64,000 bases of DNA. Source: Plasticicumulans lactativorans. Its GTDB lineage: Bacteria > Pseudomonadota > Gammaproteobacteria > Competibacterales > Competibacteraceae. Numbering within the stretch: position 1 is the first letter of the stretch; the number at the start of each line of letters is the position of its first letter. Made by a program: the position numbers and the translations under genes. The stretch covers positions 1 through 64,000 of the forward strand of contig NZ_SLWY01000018.1 in assembly GCF_004341245.1 (NCBI RefSeq), written 5' to 3'. The notes under the pieces were generated by a model that saw nothing but the letters and a program-made list of their open reading frames with translations, ran no database searches and had not been told where the DNA came from. Positions 36,367 to 45,424 of this stretch are shown here, in pieces.

Positions 36367-38311
36367 GCGCGCGGTGCCGGCGGCGCAGGTGTACGGCCTG
36401 GTGGGGGCGCTGGCCTTCGCCGCCGCCGCGCACGGTGCGGTGCTGCCGCCGTGGCTGCTCGCCGGCGTGGTGGCGGCCTTCGCCTGGCGCCTGGCGGTGG
36501 CCGGCGGCCACCTGCGCCTGCCTGGACGGCTCGTGCTCGGCGCGCTCACGCTGGCGTTCGGCATCGCCATCGCGCTCGTCTACGGCACGCTGCTCGGGCG
36601 CGACGCCGGCGTCGCGCTGCTCGCCGGCATGAGTGCGCTGAAGCTGCTCGAATGGCGCACGCGGCGCGATGCACTGGTGCTGGTGTTCCTCGGCTACCTG
36701 CTGGTGATGGCGCGGCTGCTCTACGACCAGGGGCCGCTCACCGCGCTGTGGCTGCTGCTCGCCTGCGTGCTGCTGCTCGCCGCCCACCTCGCCTGCGCCT
36801 TCGAGACCGCGTCGCCGCCGCCGCGCGTGCTGCTCGGGCGCGCCGTCCGCCTGCTCGTGCGCGGCGTCCCGCTCGCGCTGCTGCTGTTCCTGCTGTTCCC
36901 GCGCATCCAGGGGCCGCTGTGGGGCTTCCAGGACGAGAGCCGCGCCCGCACCGGCCTCAGCGACGAGATGACGCCGGGCTCGATCGCCGAGCTGGCGCGT
37001 TCGGGCGAGGTCGCCTTCCGCGTGCGCTTCGACGGCGCGCCGCCGCCGCCCGCGGCGCGCTACTGGCGCGGGCCGGTGCTCGACGGCTACGACGGGCGCA
37101 GCTGGCGCACGGTGGGCTGGGCCGAGGGGCTGCGCCGCGACGCGGTGCTCGGCGAGGCGCCGGTGCGCTACGTGGTGACGCTCGAACCGCACGGGCGGCG
37201 CTGGCTGTTCGCGCTCGACCTGCCGGCCGCGGCGCCCGCCGACGCCACGCTCGGCTCGCGTTTCGTGCTGTCGCGGCGCATCGCCGTCAATGAGGTGCTG
37301 CGCTACGAGCAGCAGTCGTGGCTCGCCTACCGCACCGCGGCGCCCGAAGCCGGCATGCTGCGGCTGCAGCGCCAGCTCCCGCCCGGCGGCAATCCGCGCG
37401 CGCGCGCGCTCGCCGCCGAGTGGCGCGCGCTGCCCGATCCCGCGGCGCGGGTGCGCGCGGCGCTGCAGCTCTTCGCCGGCGAGCCCTTCCGCTACACGCT
37501 GTCGCCGCCGCCGCTCACCGGTGAGCCGGTCGACGCCTTCCTGTTCGACACCCGCGCGGGCTTCTGCGAGCACTACGCGGGGGCATTCGTCTACCTGATG
37601 CGCGCGGCTGACGTGCCGGCGCGGGTGGTCACCGGCTACCTCGGCGGCGAGGCCGCGCCGGGCGGGGAGTACTTCATCGTGCGCCAGAGCGACGCCCACG
37701 CCTGGGCCGAGGTGTGGCTGCCCGAGCGCGGCTGGACGCGCGTCGACCCCACTGCGGCGATCGCCCCCGAGCGCGTCGAGAACGGCGCCTACGGCGCGCT
37801 GGACGAGCCCGGCGAGCTGCCGCTGCTGGCGCGGCGCGACGGCGGCTGGGTGCGCGCGACGCTGCTCGAACTCGACGCGCTGGCCAACGCCTGGAACGAC
37901 TGGGTGCTGGCCTACGGCCCCGAGCGCCAGCGCGAACTGCTGGCGCGCCTCGGCTGGCCCGACATCGACTGGCGCGGCCTCATGCTGCTGCTGGTCGCGC
38001 TCGGCGGCGGTGGCGCGGCGGCGGCGGCGACGTGGGCGGCCTGGCGCGGCTGGCGCCGCCGCGACCCCCGCGTCGCGCTGTGGAACGCCGCCTGCGCCCG
38101 CCTCGCCGAGGTGGGGCTGAGGCGCGGCGCGCAGGAGGGGCCGCTCGCCTTCGCCGCGCGCGTCGCCGGCGCGCGCCCCGAACTCGCCGACGAGTTCAGC
38201 GCGATCGCCCGGCTCTACGCGGCGCTGCGCTACGGCGCCGGCGCCGATGCGGCGGCGCTCGCCGAACTGCGCCGGCGCACCCGCGCGTTCCACCCGCGGA
38301 GGACGCCATGA
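36359..38311 (+). CDS. TgpA-type membrane transglutaminase-like protein
   Basis: 650 aa. About five to six N-terminal membrane segments (1-185), a periplasmic transglutaminase-like domain with Cys403 (RAGFCEHYAG), His447 (DAHAWAEVW) and Asp463 (TRVDPT) as the catalytic triad, a further membrane segment at about 540-565 and a cytoplasmic C-terminus. The order matches Pseudomonas TgpA, whose operon also has MoxR and DUF58 partners. Protein substrate unknown. Confidence 0.9.
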   Translation: MAERAVPAAQVYGLVGALAFAAAAHGAVLPPWLLAGVVAAFAWRLAVAGGHLRLPGRLVLGALTLAFGIAIALVYGTLLGRDAGVALLAGMSALKLLEWRTRRDALVLVFLGYLLVMARLLYDQGPLTALWLLLACVLLLAAHLACAFETASPPPRVLLGRAVRLLVRGVPLALLLFLLFPRIQGPLWGFQDESRARTGLSDEMTPGSIAELARSGEVAFRVRFDGAPPPPAARYWRGPVLDGYDGRSWRTVGWAEGLRRDAVLGEAPVRYVVTLEPHGRRWLFALDLPAAAPADATLGSRFVLSRRIAVNEVLRYEQQSWLAYRTAAPEAGMLRLQRQLPPGGNPRARALAAEWRALPDPAARVRAALQLFAGEPFRYTLSPPPLTGEPVDAFLFDTRAGFCEHYAGAFVYLMRAADVPARVVTGYLGGEAAPGGEYFIVRQSDAHAWAEVWLPERGWTRVDPTAAIAPERVENGAYGALDEPGELPLLARRDGGWVRATLLELDALANAWNDWVLAYGPERQRELLARLGWPDIDWRGLMLLLVALGGGGAAAAATWAAWRGWRRRDPRVALWNAACARLAEVGLRRGAQEGPLAFAARVAGARPELADEFSAIARLYAALRYGAGADAAALAELRRRTRAFHPRRTP

Positions 38312-38892
38312 ACTACCTCGCACACTTCCTGCTCGCCGGCCCCGATCCGGCGGCGCGCGTCGGGCAGTTGCTCGGCGACTACCACAAGGGGCCGGCGGAG
38401 ACGCTCGCCGATCCGGCCTGGGCCCGCGCGGTGCGCCTGCACCGCGCGATCGACCGCTACACCGACGCGCATCCGCAGGTGGTGGCGAGCCGCGCGCGCT
38501 TCAGCGCGCCGTACCGGCGCTACGCCGGCATCGTCGTCGACCTCGCCTATGACCACGTGCTCGCGCGCCACTGGTCGCGCTATGCCGAGGAGCCGCTCGA
38601 AGCCTTCGTCGCCGCGGTGCACGCCGCCCTCGCCGAGGCGCGGCCGCGGCTGCCGGCGGGGCTGCTCGGGCGCGTCGACCACCTCACCGGCACCGGTCTG
38701 CTGCTCGGCTACCGCGAGTTCGCCGGCATCGAGCGCGCGCTCGCCGGCCTCGCCACGCGGCTGTCACGACCGTCGCCGCTCGCCGCCGCCGGCCCCGCGC
38801 TCGCCGCGGTGCTGCCCGCGCTCGAAGCCGATTTCCACGCCTTCTTCCCCGAGCTGGTGGCCTTCGTCGCCGCCGCGCGCAACGGCGCCTGA
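38308..38892 (+). CDS. ACP phosphodiesterase (AcpH family)
   Basis: 194 aa. MNYLAHFLLAGPD, VGQLLGDYHKG and the His/Asp residues of LHRAIDRYTDAHP and VVDLAYDHVLARHW match the DUF479/AcpH family, HD-like hydrolases that remove the phosphopantetheine group from acyl carrier protein. It overlaps the transglutaminase gene by 4 bp (ATGA), so it is the last gene of that operon, although a functional link is not obvious. Confidence 0.88.
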   Translation: MNYLAHFLLAGPDPAARVGQLLGDYHKGPAETLADPAWARAVRLHRAIDRYTDAHPQVVASRARFSAPYRRYAGIVVDLAYDHVLARHWSRYAEEPLEAFVAAVHAALAEARPRLPAGLLGRVDHLTGTGLLLGYREFAGIERALAGLATRLSRPSPLAAAGPALAAVLPALEADFHAFFPELVAFVAAARNGA

Positions 38893-38900
38893 GCCGGCGT

Positions 38901-39743
38901 TCAGCCGCCGGACTGCTCCAGGTGCAGGCCGGTCGCCACCGCGAGCGACTGCGCGAGGCACAGCGAGGCGGTCAGCGAGCGGAAACCGTGCACCTCGGCG
39001 TCGCGGATCTCGAACCAGACGTCGGCGAGGCGGGCGATCGGGCTCACCGGGCTGTCGGTGAGCGACACGATCGGCACGCCCTTGGCCGCCGCGCGTTCGG
39101 CGACCTCCACGGTGTCGGGGGCGTAGGGGGTGAAGCTGATCGCGATCAGCGCATCGTCCGGCCCGAGCGAGCCGAGCTGGTCGAAGAGCATGCCGCCGCT
39201 GCCGTCGATCAGCCGGGCGGGGCGCAGGATGCGGTTGAGCGCGTACGCGAGGTAGACGGCGACCGGGGCGGAGCGGCGCTGGCCGATCACGTGGATCAGC
39301 CGCGCCTGCGCGAGCAGCGCGACCGCCCGCTCCAGCGCCGGCACCGGGGGGTCGCGCTGCATCTGCTCCAGCGCCACCACGCCCGCCGCGGCGAACTCGC
39401 GCAGCACCCGCTCGGGCGTCGACTGGCTCGCCGCGCCGTCCTGCTCGCGGAAGGCACGGAAGCGCGCCTGGTAGCTCGGCGCGCTTTCCAGCAGGTGCGC
39501 CTGGAACACCCGCTGCATGTCGCTGAAGCCGCTGTAGCCGAAGGCCTGCGCGAAGCGGATCAGCGCCGAGGGTTGCACCTCGGCGCGCGTGGCGATCGTC
39601 GCGACGGTTTCCAGTGCCATCTCGTTGGGGTGGTCGAGCGCGAAGCGGGCGATCTGCTTCAGGCGCTTGCTGAGCGCCTCGTAGCGGGTGGTGATCTCCG
39701 TGCGTAATGCGTCGAGTGTCAGCGGGGCGGCGGTTTCGTTCAT
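38901..39743 (-). CDS. iolR: RpiR-family regulator, probable IolR repressor
   Basis: 280 aa. N-terminal HTH (about 8-80: ALETVATIATRAEVQPSALI and FAQAFGYSGFSDMQRVFQ) and a C-terminal SIS sugar-phosphate-binding domain (about 125-260: IHVIGQRRSAPVAVYLAYAL, ISFTPYAPDTVEVAERAA). It is divergent from iolC, and a GGAC-N6-TTCC box lies between them. RpiR-type IolR proteins of Caulobacter and Sinorhizobium bind GGAA-N6-TTCC, and such boxes occur at three other promoters here. Note that Bacillus IolR is a different (DeoR) family. Confidence 0.85.
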   Translation of the reverse strand: MNETAAPLTLDALRTEITTRYEALSKRLKQIARFALDHPNEMALETVATIATRAEVQPSALIRFAQAFGYSGFSDMQRVFQAHLLESAPSYQARFRAFREQDGAASQSTPERVLREFAAAGVVALEQMQRDPPVPALERAVALLAQARLIHVIGQRRSAPVAVYLAYALNRILRPARLIDGSGGMLFDQLGSLGPDDALIAISFTPYAPDTVEVAERAAAKGVPIVSLTDSPVSPIARLADVWFEIRDAEVHGFRSLTASLCLAQSLAVATGLHLEQSGG

Positions 39744-39821
39744 TCGAGTGGCGCTCCCAGGCGTGGTGCCGTCCGTGGATCGGCGGCTTTTGGTTGGTTG
39801 ATTCTATTTTCCACTTGAATT

Positions 39822-39835
39822 GGACTTCGCATTCC
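39822..39835. promoter_or_regulatory. IolR-type box between iolR and iolC
   Basis: GGAC-TTCGCA-TTCC within the longer palindrome TTGGACTTCGCATTCCAA. It differs from GGAA-N6-TTCC at one base. It lies in the only AT-rich part (39790-39845) of the gap between the divergent genes. Confidence 0.6.
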
Positions 39836-39893
39836 AATACTAAGTTCGACGGCAGCCGGGCGTACGTGGGCGCCCGCCACTCCGAGGTGCCGC

Positions 39894-41810
39894 GTGTCCG
39901 ATCGCCGTTTCGACGTCATCTGCCTGGGCCGCGCGGCCGTCGACCTGTACGGCGAGCAGCCGGGGGCGACGCTCGAAGGCACGCTGAGCTTCGCCAAGTA
40001 CATCGGTGGCAGCGCCGCGAACATCGCCGTGGGTTGCGCCCGGCTCGGCCTGCGCACGGCGCTGTTGAGCCGTGTCGGCGACGAGGCGATGGGGCGCTTC
40101 GTGCTGCGCACCTTGGCAGACGCCGGCGTCGACGTCACCCAGGTGCAACGCGACCCCGCGCGCCTGACCGGCCTGGTGCTGCTCGCGCTGCGCGGCCGCG
40201 AGGACTTCCCGCACCTCTTCTACCGCGAGAACTGCGCCGACATGGCGCTCGGCGTCGCCGACGTCGACCCGGCGTTCATCGCCTCCGCGCGCGCGCTGGT
40301 GCTCACCGGCACCCACCTGTCGGCGCCCGGCCCCCGTGCCGCCTGCCACGCCGCGCTGGACTACGCGCGCGCGGCCGCCACCCGCGCCGTGCTCGACATC
40401 GATTTTCGCCCGGTGCTGTGGCGGCTCGCCACGCACGACCAGGGTGCGAGCCGCCGCGCGCAGGGCGAGGCGGCGACGGCCGCGCTGCAGGCGCTGCTGC
40501 CGGGGCTCGACCTGGTCGTCGGCACCGAGGAGGAATTCCAGATCGCCGGCGGCAGCCCCGACCTCGCCACCGCGCTGCGCGAGGTGCGCGCGCGCACCGA
40601 CGCGCTGCTGGTGGTCAAGCGCGGCACGCGCGGCAGCCGCGCCTACGCCGGGGCGATCCCCGGCGATCTCGACGCCACCGCCGGGGCGCCGGCGCCGCGC
40701 GTGGAGGTGCTCAACGCCCTCGGTGCGGGCGATGCCTTCATCGGCGGCTTCCTCGCCGCGTGGCTGGGCGGCGAGGACGCCGCGCGCTGCTGCGCCTGGG
40801 GCAACGCCTGCGGCGCGCTGGTGGTGGCACGCCACGGCTGCGCGCCGGCGATGCCGTCGCGGCCGGAGCTCGAGACCTTCCTCGCGCGCGGCGACGACGG
40901 GCCGCTGCGCCCGGACGCCGATGCGGCCTTCCGCCGCCTGCACCGCGTGACGACGCGCGCCGCGACGCCGCCCGAACTGTGCGTGCTCGCCTTCGACCAC
41001 CGCCGGCAGTTCGACGCGCTGGCGGCCGCCGAGCACGCCGACGCCGCCGCGATCACGCGCTTCAAGGGGCTGATCGGCGAGGCGTTGCGCCGCGTCTGCG
41101 CCGACGGCGAACTCGCCGGGCGCGCCGGGCTCCTGATCGACGAACTTTATGGCCGCGAGGTGCTGGACGCCTTCACCGGCAGCGGGGTGTGGATCGCGCG
41201 GCCGGTCGAGGTGTCGGGCTCGCGGCCGCTGCGCTTCGATGCCGGCGAGCGGCTCGGCCTCGCGCTGCGCGAGTGGCCGGCGGACCACGTGGCCAAGTGC
41301 CTGGTGATCGCCCACCCCGACGACGCGCCGGCACTGCGTGAAGAGCAGGAGCGCCAGGTGCGCGCGCTGCATGCCGCCTGCGAGGCCGGCGGGCGCGAGC
41401 TCCTGCTCGAACCGGTGCTGCCCGGCACGGGGGCGCGCGACGACGCGGCGGTGCTGCGCCTGATCGAGCGCTTCTACGCGCTCGGCGTCTACCCGGACTG
41501 GTGGAAGATCGTGCCGCCGGCGGCGGCGACCTGGCCGCGGCTCGATGCGCTGCTGCGCCGCCACGACCCGCACTGCCGCGGCGTGCTGCTGCTCGGCCAG
41601 GGCGCGGGCTTCGACACCCTCGCGGCGGGCTTCCGCGCCGCCGCCGGCCAGCCGCTGTGCCGCGGCTTCGCCGTCGGCCGGCTCATCTTCGGCGAGCCGG
41701 CCGATGCGTGGTTCGCCGGGCGGCTCGGCGACGAGGCGGCGATCGCCGCGGTGGCCGAGCGCTACCGGCACGTGCTCGCGCTGTGGCGCGGGCGCGGCGA
41801 CAAGGCATAG
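39894..41810 (+). CDS. iolC: Bifunctional 5-dehydro-2-deoxygluconokinase / DUF2090 aldolase-like protein
   Basis: 638 aa fusion. Residues about 1-325 are a PfkB kinase: GGSAANIAVG near the N-terminus and ALGAGDAFIGGFLAA with the catalytic Asp. Residues about 335-638 are the DUF2090 domain (ELCVLAFDHRRQFD onward), a TIM-barrel domain often fused to IolC in proteobacteria and thought to act as the IolJ-type aldolase on the phosphorylated product. The start is GTG (MSDRRFDVICLGRAAVDLYG). Together these would turn 2-deoxy-5-keto-gluconate into malonate semialdehyde and a triose phosphate. Confidence 0.92.
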   Translation: MSDRRFDVICLGRAAVDLYGEQPGATLEGTLSFAKYIGGSAANIAVGCARLGLRTALLSRVGDEAMGRFVLRTLADAGVDVTQVQRDPARLTGLVLLALRGREDFPHLFYRENCADMALGVADVDPAFIASARALVLTGTHLSAPGPRAACHAALDYARAAATRAVLDIDFRPVLWRLATHDQGASRRAQGEAATAALQALLPGLDLVVGTEEEFQIAGGSPDLATALREVRARTDALLVVKRGTRGSRAYAGAIPGDLDATAGAPAPRVEVLNALGAGDAFIGGFLAAWLGGEDAARCCAWGNACGALVVARHGCAPAMPSRPELETFLARGDDGPLRPDADAAFRRLHRVTTRAATPPELCVLAFDHRRQFDALAAAEHADAAAITRFKGLIGEALRRVCADGELAGRAGLLIDELYGREVLDAFTGSGVWIARPVEVSGSRPLRFDAGERLGLALREWPADHVAKCLVIAHPDDAPALREEQERQVRALHAACEAGGRELLLEPVLPGTGARDDAAVLRLIERFYALGVYPDWWKIVPPAAATWPRLDALLRRHDPHCRGVLLLGQGAGFDTLAAGFRAAAGQPLCRGFAVGRLIFGEPADAWFAGRLGDEAAIAAVAERYRHVLALWRGRGDKA

Positions 41811-41842
41811 TGTCGGCCGGTTCGCTGACGGAAGGAGGAGCT

Positions 41843-42871
41843 ATGCGTCGCCCGACGATCGCCGACGTCGCGCGTGAAGCCGGCGTCGGGGTGGCCACGG
41901 TGGATCGCGTCATCAACGGCCGCGCCCGGGTCAGCCCGGAGACCGTGCAGCGGGTGCTCGCCGCGGCCGAGGCCATCGGCTTTCGCGCCGCCGGGCTGAT
42001 CCGGCTGCGCCAGCAGGAACAGGCGGCGCCGCGCACGCTCGGCTTCCTGCTGCAGAAGCGCAGCGTGCCGTTCTACCAGGCGCTCGGTGCGGCGCTGACG
42101 GACGCCACCCGCGAAGCCACCTCGATCCGCGGGCGGGCGCTGGTGGAGTACCTCGACGTGCTGACGCCCGAGCGCGTGGCCGAGCGGCTGCTCGACATCG
42201 GCGCCAGGGCCGACGCGGTCGCGGTCGTCGCCGCCGATCACCCGAAGGTGAACGAGGCGATCGCGCGGCTGCACGCGCAGGGCGTGCCGACCTTCGCGCT
42301 GCTGTCGGACCTCGGCGCGCCGGAGCGCGCCGGCTTCGTCGGCGTCGATCCGCGCAAGGCGGGGCGCAGCGCCGCGTGGATGGTGGCGCGCCTGGCGCGG
42401 CGGCCGGGCAAGGTCGCGATCTTCATCGGCAACCACCGCTACATCGGCCACGAGATCTGCGAGATGAGCTTCCGCTCCTACTGCCGCGAGCACGCGCCCG
42501 AGCTGCAGCTGCTGGAGCCGCTGGCGAGCCTGGAGGAATCGGCGCTCGCCCAGGAGGCCACGCTGAACCTGCTGAAGCGCTACCCCGACCTGGTCGGCCT
42601 CTACGTCGCCGGTGGCGGCACCGAGGGCGTGATCGCCGCGCTGCGCGAGCACGGCGGCCACGCGCAGGTCGTCACCGTGTGCAGCGAACTCCACGCGGAA
42701 ACGCGCGCCGCGCTGATCGACGGCATCGTCGACGTGGTGATCGCGACGCCGCTGCCGCTGCTCGCCCGCAGGACGGTCGAGGCCATGGCGAAGTCGCTGC
42801 AGGGCGCGACGCCCGAGGCCCAGGCGCCGCTGCTGCTGCCGTTCGACTGGTACATCGCCGAGAACGTCTGA
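41843..42871 (+). CDS. LacI-family transcriptional regulator, inositol/rhizopine-linked
   Basis: 342 aa. HTH at the N-terminus (TIADVAREAGVGVATVDRVI), hinge near residue 55, then a periplasmic-binding-protein-like effector domain. GGAGGAG precedes the ATG. The VGVATVDRVI helix and FWYIAEN-like end (FDWYIAENV) resemble LacI proteins that sense inositol derivatives. It lies between iolC (same strand, 32 bp) and the convergent moc-like genes and may control the latter; the sugar operators with a TGACAACGTT core are 25 kb away and need not be its targets. Confidence 0.85.
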   Translation: MRRPTIADVAREAGVGVATVDRVINGRARVSPETVQRVLAAAEAIGFRAAGLIRLRQQEQAAPRTLGFLLQKRSVPFYQALGAALTDATREATSIRGRALVEYLDVLTPERVAERLLDIGARADAVAVVAADHPKVNEAIARLHAQGVPTFALLSDLGAPERAGFVGVDPRKAGRSAAWMVARLARRPGKVAIFIGNHRYIGHEICEMSFRSYCREHAPELQLLEPLASLEESALAQEATLNLLKRYPDLVGLYVAGGGTEGVIAALREHGGHAQVVTVCSELHAETRAALIDGIVDVVIATPLPLLARRTVEAMAKSLQGATPEAQAPLLLPFDWYIAENV

Positions 42872-42889
42872 GCCGCCGGGCGCGGCCGC

Positions 42890-43735
42890 TCAGGCCACCG
42901 CGGCCGGCGCCGTGGCGTGCCACAGCGTGCGCAGCGCCTCGCGCAGTTGCAGCGCCTCGGCCCAGCGGTCGGACTGGTCCTGGCCGTCCGGCCCCTGGAT
43001 CGCGTAGGGCCACGGCCCGAGCTCGCAGGTGAAGGCGAGGCTGTCGTCGGCCCCGGCGCGCCGGCGCCAGCTGCGCATCAGGTAGTCCCACCAGCCGAGG
43101 AACTGCTCGAACAGCGGGCGGTGGTGGGGGAAGGAGATCTCCACCTGGACCTGGCCGGGGCTGGCGACGCGGGCGTGCGCGGCCCAGCAGCGGTCGAGCA
43201 CCTCGCGCACCTGCCCGTCCATCTCGTCGGGCAGCGGCGGCAGCGGGAACTCGCGGGCGACCACGTAGTGCGACAGGTCGGCCAGCAGCTTCAGGTGCGG
43301 GACCGCGTCGAGCAGGTCGAGCATCCGCAGCAGGTCGTTGTTCAGGCGCCCGCGGTGCGTTTCGAGGTAGACCGGCACGCGCGAGGTCTCGGCGATCCGG
43401 CACCAGCCTTCGAGGATGCGCACGCACTCGCGGACGTCGCGCGGGCGCACGTCCGCCTGGATGGTGACGTGGTGGATGCCGAACTCGTTGGCGAGCTCCA
43501 CCGCGGGCCAGAGCTCGTCGACCGTGCGCGGGAAGCACTGGCCCTCGGCGTCGAGCCCGAGCGCGCGCAGTTGCGCGGCGAGCGGCGCGACCACCGCGCG
43601 GTCGTACCAGTGGTGGGTGATGCCGTCGAAGCCGGCCGCGGCGGCGCGCTCGACGCGCGCCTCCAGCGCGGCCTCGGGCTGGCCGCGCAGGCGCTCCATG
43701 CCCCACAGCGACTGGAAGATCAACAGGTTCTGCAT
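42890..43735 (-). CDS. Xylose isomerase-like TIM-barrel protein in the moc-like operon
   Basis: 281 aa. Sugar-phosphate isomerase/epimerase fold (AP endonuclease 2 superfamily): HHVTIQADVRPRDV, VYLETHRGR (Glu), LKLLADLSHY (Asp) and VQVEISFPHHRP supply the usual divalent-metal site. It ends the mocD-mocE-mocF-like operon, 12 bp after the reductase gene. Rhizobial moc loci contain a TIM-barrel protein of the same superfamily (MocC), but this is a different branch, so I give no symbol. Possible roles are epimerisation or dehydration of an inosose. Confidence 0.75.
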   Translation of the reverse strand: MQNLLIFQSLWGMERLRGQPEAALEARVERAAAAGFDGITHHWYDRAVVAPLAAQLRALGLDAEGQCFPRTVDELWPAVELANEFGIHHVTIQADVRPRDVRECVRILEGWCRIAETSRVPVYLETHRGRLNNDLLRMLDLLDAVPHLKLLADLSHYVVAREFPLPPLPDEMDGQVREVLDRCWAAHARVASPGQVQVEISFPHHRPLFEQFLGWWDYLMRSWRRRAGADDSLAFTCELGPWPYAIQGPDGQDQSDRWAEALQLREALRTLWHATAPAAVA

Positions 43736-43747
43736 GGCGATGGTGTC

Positions 43748-44986
43748 CTAGAGCAGGGACTTGAGCTTGACCTCGGGCGCGGCGAGCGCGTTCGCGTCGG
43801 GCTGCGCACGACGCGCGATCAGCATCTCGGCGACGCGGATCTCCTTGGCGATCTTCGCGTTCGGGCCGATGCTGCTCGCGGCGACCAGACGCCCGTCGGC
43901 CGCCAGGTGGAAGTTGAGCTGCACGCCGTCGCCGAGCGGGCGCGCGACGGTGTGCACGCCGGCATCGGGCAGGCCGGCGATCTGCAGCGTCAGCTCGTAC
44001 TGATCGGACCAGAACCACGGCACCGCGGTGTAGTCCTCGCCGGCCCCGAGCAGGTTGCGGGCGGCAAGCGCGCCCTGGTCCTGCGCGTTGCGCCAGGCTT
44101 CCAGCCGGATCCGGCGCCCGTCGTAGAGCGGGTGCGGGAACGAGCAGCAGTCGCCGGCGGCGAAGATGTCCGGGTCGGCGGTGGCCAGGCGCGCGTCGAC
44201 CGCCACGCCGTTGTCGATCGCGAGCCCGCTGTGCGCGGCGAGCTCGGTGTTGGGCGCGGCGCCGATGCCGACGACGATGCCGTCGCATTCGACCCGGCTG
44301 CCGTCGCTCAGCACCAGTACCTGCCGCGTGCCTGCCGGCTCGACGCGCTCGATGCCGACGCCGGGCTTCAGCGTGACGCCCGCCGCCTGGTGGCGCGCGG
44401 CGACGGCGGCGGCGATGTCGGCGGGCACCCCGCGCATCAGCAGTCGCGGCCCGGCCTCGATCAGCGTGACCCCGCAGCCGCGGCTGCGGGCGCTGGCGGC
44501 GAGTTCGAGGCCGATGAAGCCGCCGCCGACGATCGCCACATGGCGGTCGGGGCGCAGTTGCTCGCGCAGCGCCAGCGCGTCGTCGTAAGTGCGCAGGTAG
44601 TGGAGCCGTCCGGGGTCCGCGCCCGGCACCGCGAGCCGGCGCGCGCTGCAGCCGGTGGCGAGCAGCAGCCTGCCGTAGCCCAGGCGGCGGCCGTCGGCGA
44701 GTTCGACCGCGTGCGCCGCGCGGTCGATGCGCGTGACCGCGCAGCCGGTCAGCAGTGTGATGTCGTTCTCGCGCAGCCGCTCGGCCGACAGGATGTACGG
44801 AGGCTGCGGCGCCTCGGCGGCGACCATCACCGCCTTGGACAGCGGGGGGCGCTCATAGGGGGCGCGGGGCTCGTGGCCCACCAGGGTGACCGTGCCCGCC
44901 CAGCCGTTCTCGCGCAGGGCCGCGGCGGCGCGGGCACCGGTTTCGCCCGCGCCGACGATGACGATGTCTTCTGCCGATTCGCGCAT
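43748..44986 (-). CDS. mocF: MocF-like ferredoxin reductase (FAD/NAD)
   Basis: 412 aa, BphA4/HcaD-type oxygenase reductase. FAD site VIVGAGETGARAAAAL at the N-terminus, NAD site VAIVGGGFIGLELAASA in the middle, ERPPLSKAV, and DIFAAGDCCSFPHP near residue 265. It passes electrons from NADH to the adjacent Rieske ferredoxin (10 bp upstream). Reductase, ferredoxin and diiron protein side by side match MocF, MocE and MocD of rhizopine catabolism; the biochemical role is clear, the rhizopine role is inferred. Confidence 0.85.
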   Translation of the reverse strand: MRESAEDIVIVGAGETGARAAAALRENGWAGTVTLVGHEPRAPYERPPLSKAVMVAAEAPQPPYILSAERLRENDITLLTGCAVTRIDRAAHAVELADGRRLGYGRLLLATGCSARRLAVPGADPGRLHYLRTYDDALALREQLRPDRHVAIVGGGFIGLELAASARSRGCGVTLIEAGPRLLMRGVPADIAAAVAARHQAAGVTLKPGVGIERVEPAGTRQVLVLSDGSRVECDGIVVGIGAAPNTELAAHSGLAIDNGVAVDARLATADPDIFAAGDCCSFPHPLYDGRRIRLEAWRNAQDQGALAARNLLGAGEDYTAVPWFWSDQYELTLQIAGLPDAGVHTVARPLGDGVQLNFHLAADGRLVAASSIGPNAKIAKEIRVAEMLIARRAQPDANALAAPEVKLKSLL

Positions 44987-44996
44987 GTTGGCCGCC

Positions 44997-45320
44997 TCAG
45001 CCGAGCTGGATCAGGACCTTGCCGGCTTCGACCTTCACCGGATAGGTCTTCAGGTTGATGCACACCGGCGCGCCCTTGGCCTGGCCGGTGCGGTAGTCGA
45101 AGCGGCCGTTGTGCTTCGGGCACTCGATGATGTGATCCATCACCAGGCCATCGGCGAGGTGCACGTGTTCGTGGGTGCACAGGCCGTCGGTCGCGTAGAA
45201 GACGTCGTCGGGCGAGCGGTAGATGGCGTAGGTCTGATGGGCATGGTCGAAGCGCAGGACGTCTTCTTCGTCGATGTCGTCGGCTGCGCAGACTTCGATC
45301 CAGGCGTTGGCGTGGCTCAT
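44997..45320 (-). CDS. mocE: MocE-like Rieske [2Fe-2S] ferredoxin
   Basis: 107 aa. Cluster ligands Cys48-T-His50 (LCTHEHVHL) and Cys67-P-K-His70 (ECPKHNGRFDYRTG) give the standard spacing, and VCINLKTYPVKVEAGKV ends the fold. It carries single electrons from the reductase to the diiron oxygenase encoded 104 bp upstream. The size fits a stand-alone Rieske ferredoxin, not an oxygenase subunit. MocE of rhizobia belongs to this family. Confidence 0.88.
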   Translation of the reverse strand: MSHANAWIEVCAADDIDEEDVLRFDHAHQTYAIYRSPDDVFYATDGLCTHEHVHLADGLVMDHIIECPKHNGRFDYRTGQAKGAPVCINLKTYPVKVEAGKVLIQLG

Positions 45321-45424
45321 GGCGTCTCTCCTGCTGGTGGGCGGTGTGGCAGGTCGGTTCTGGGTGATGTGGCTGGCGTCGGGCCGCCGTGTGCCGGCGG
45401 CCGCGACGTCGGCGGGGGTTCCGC

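Noticed and set aside
42890-43735. Naming this gene mocC
   Set aside because: It is in the same superfamily and context, but IolE (59491) resembles MocC more closely, and this protein's N-terminus is different.
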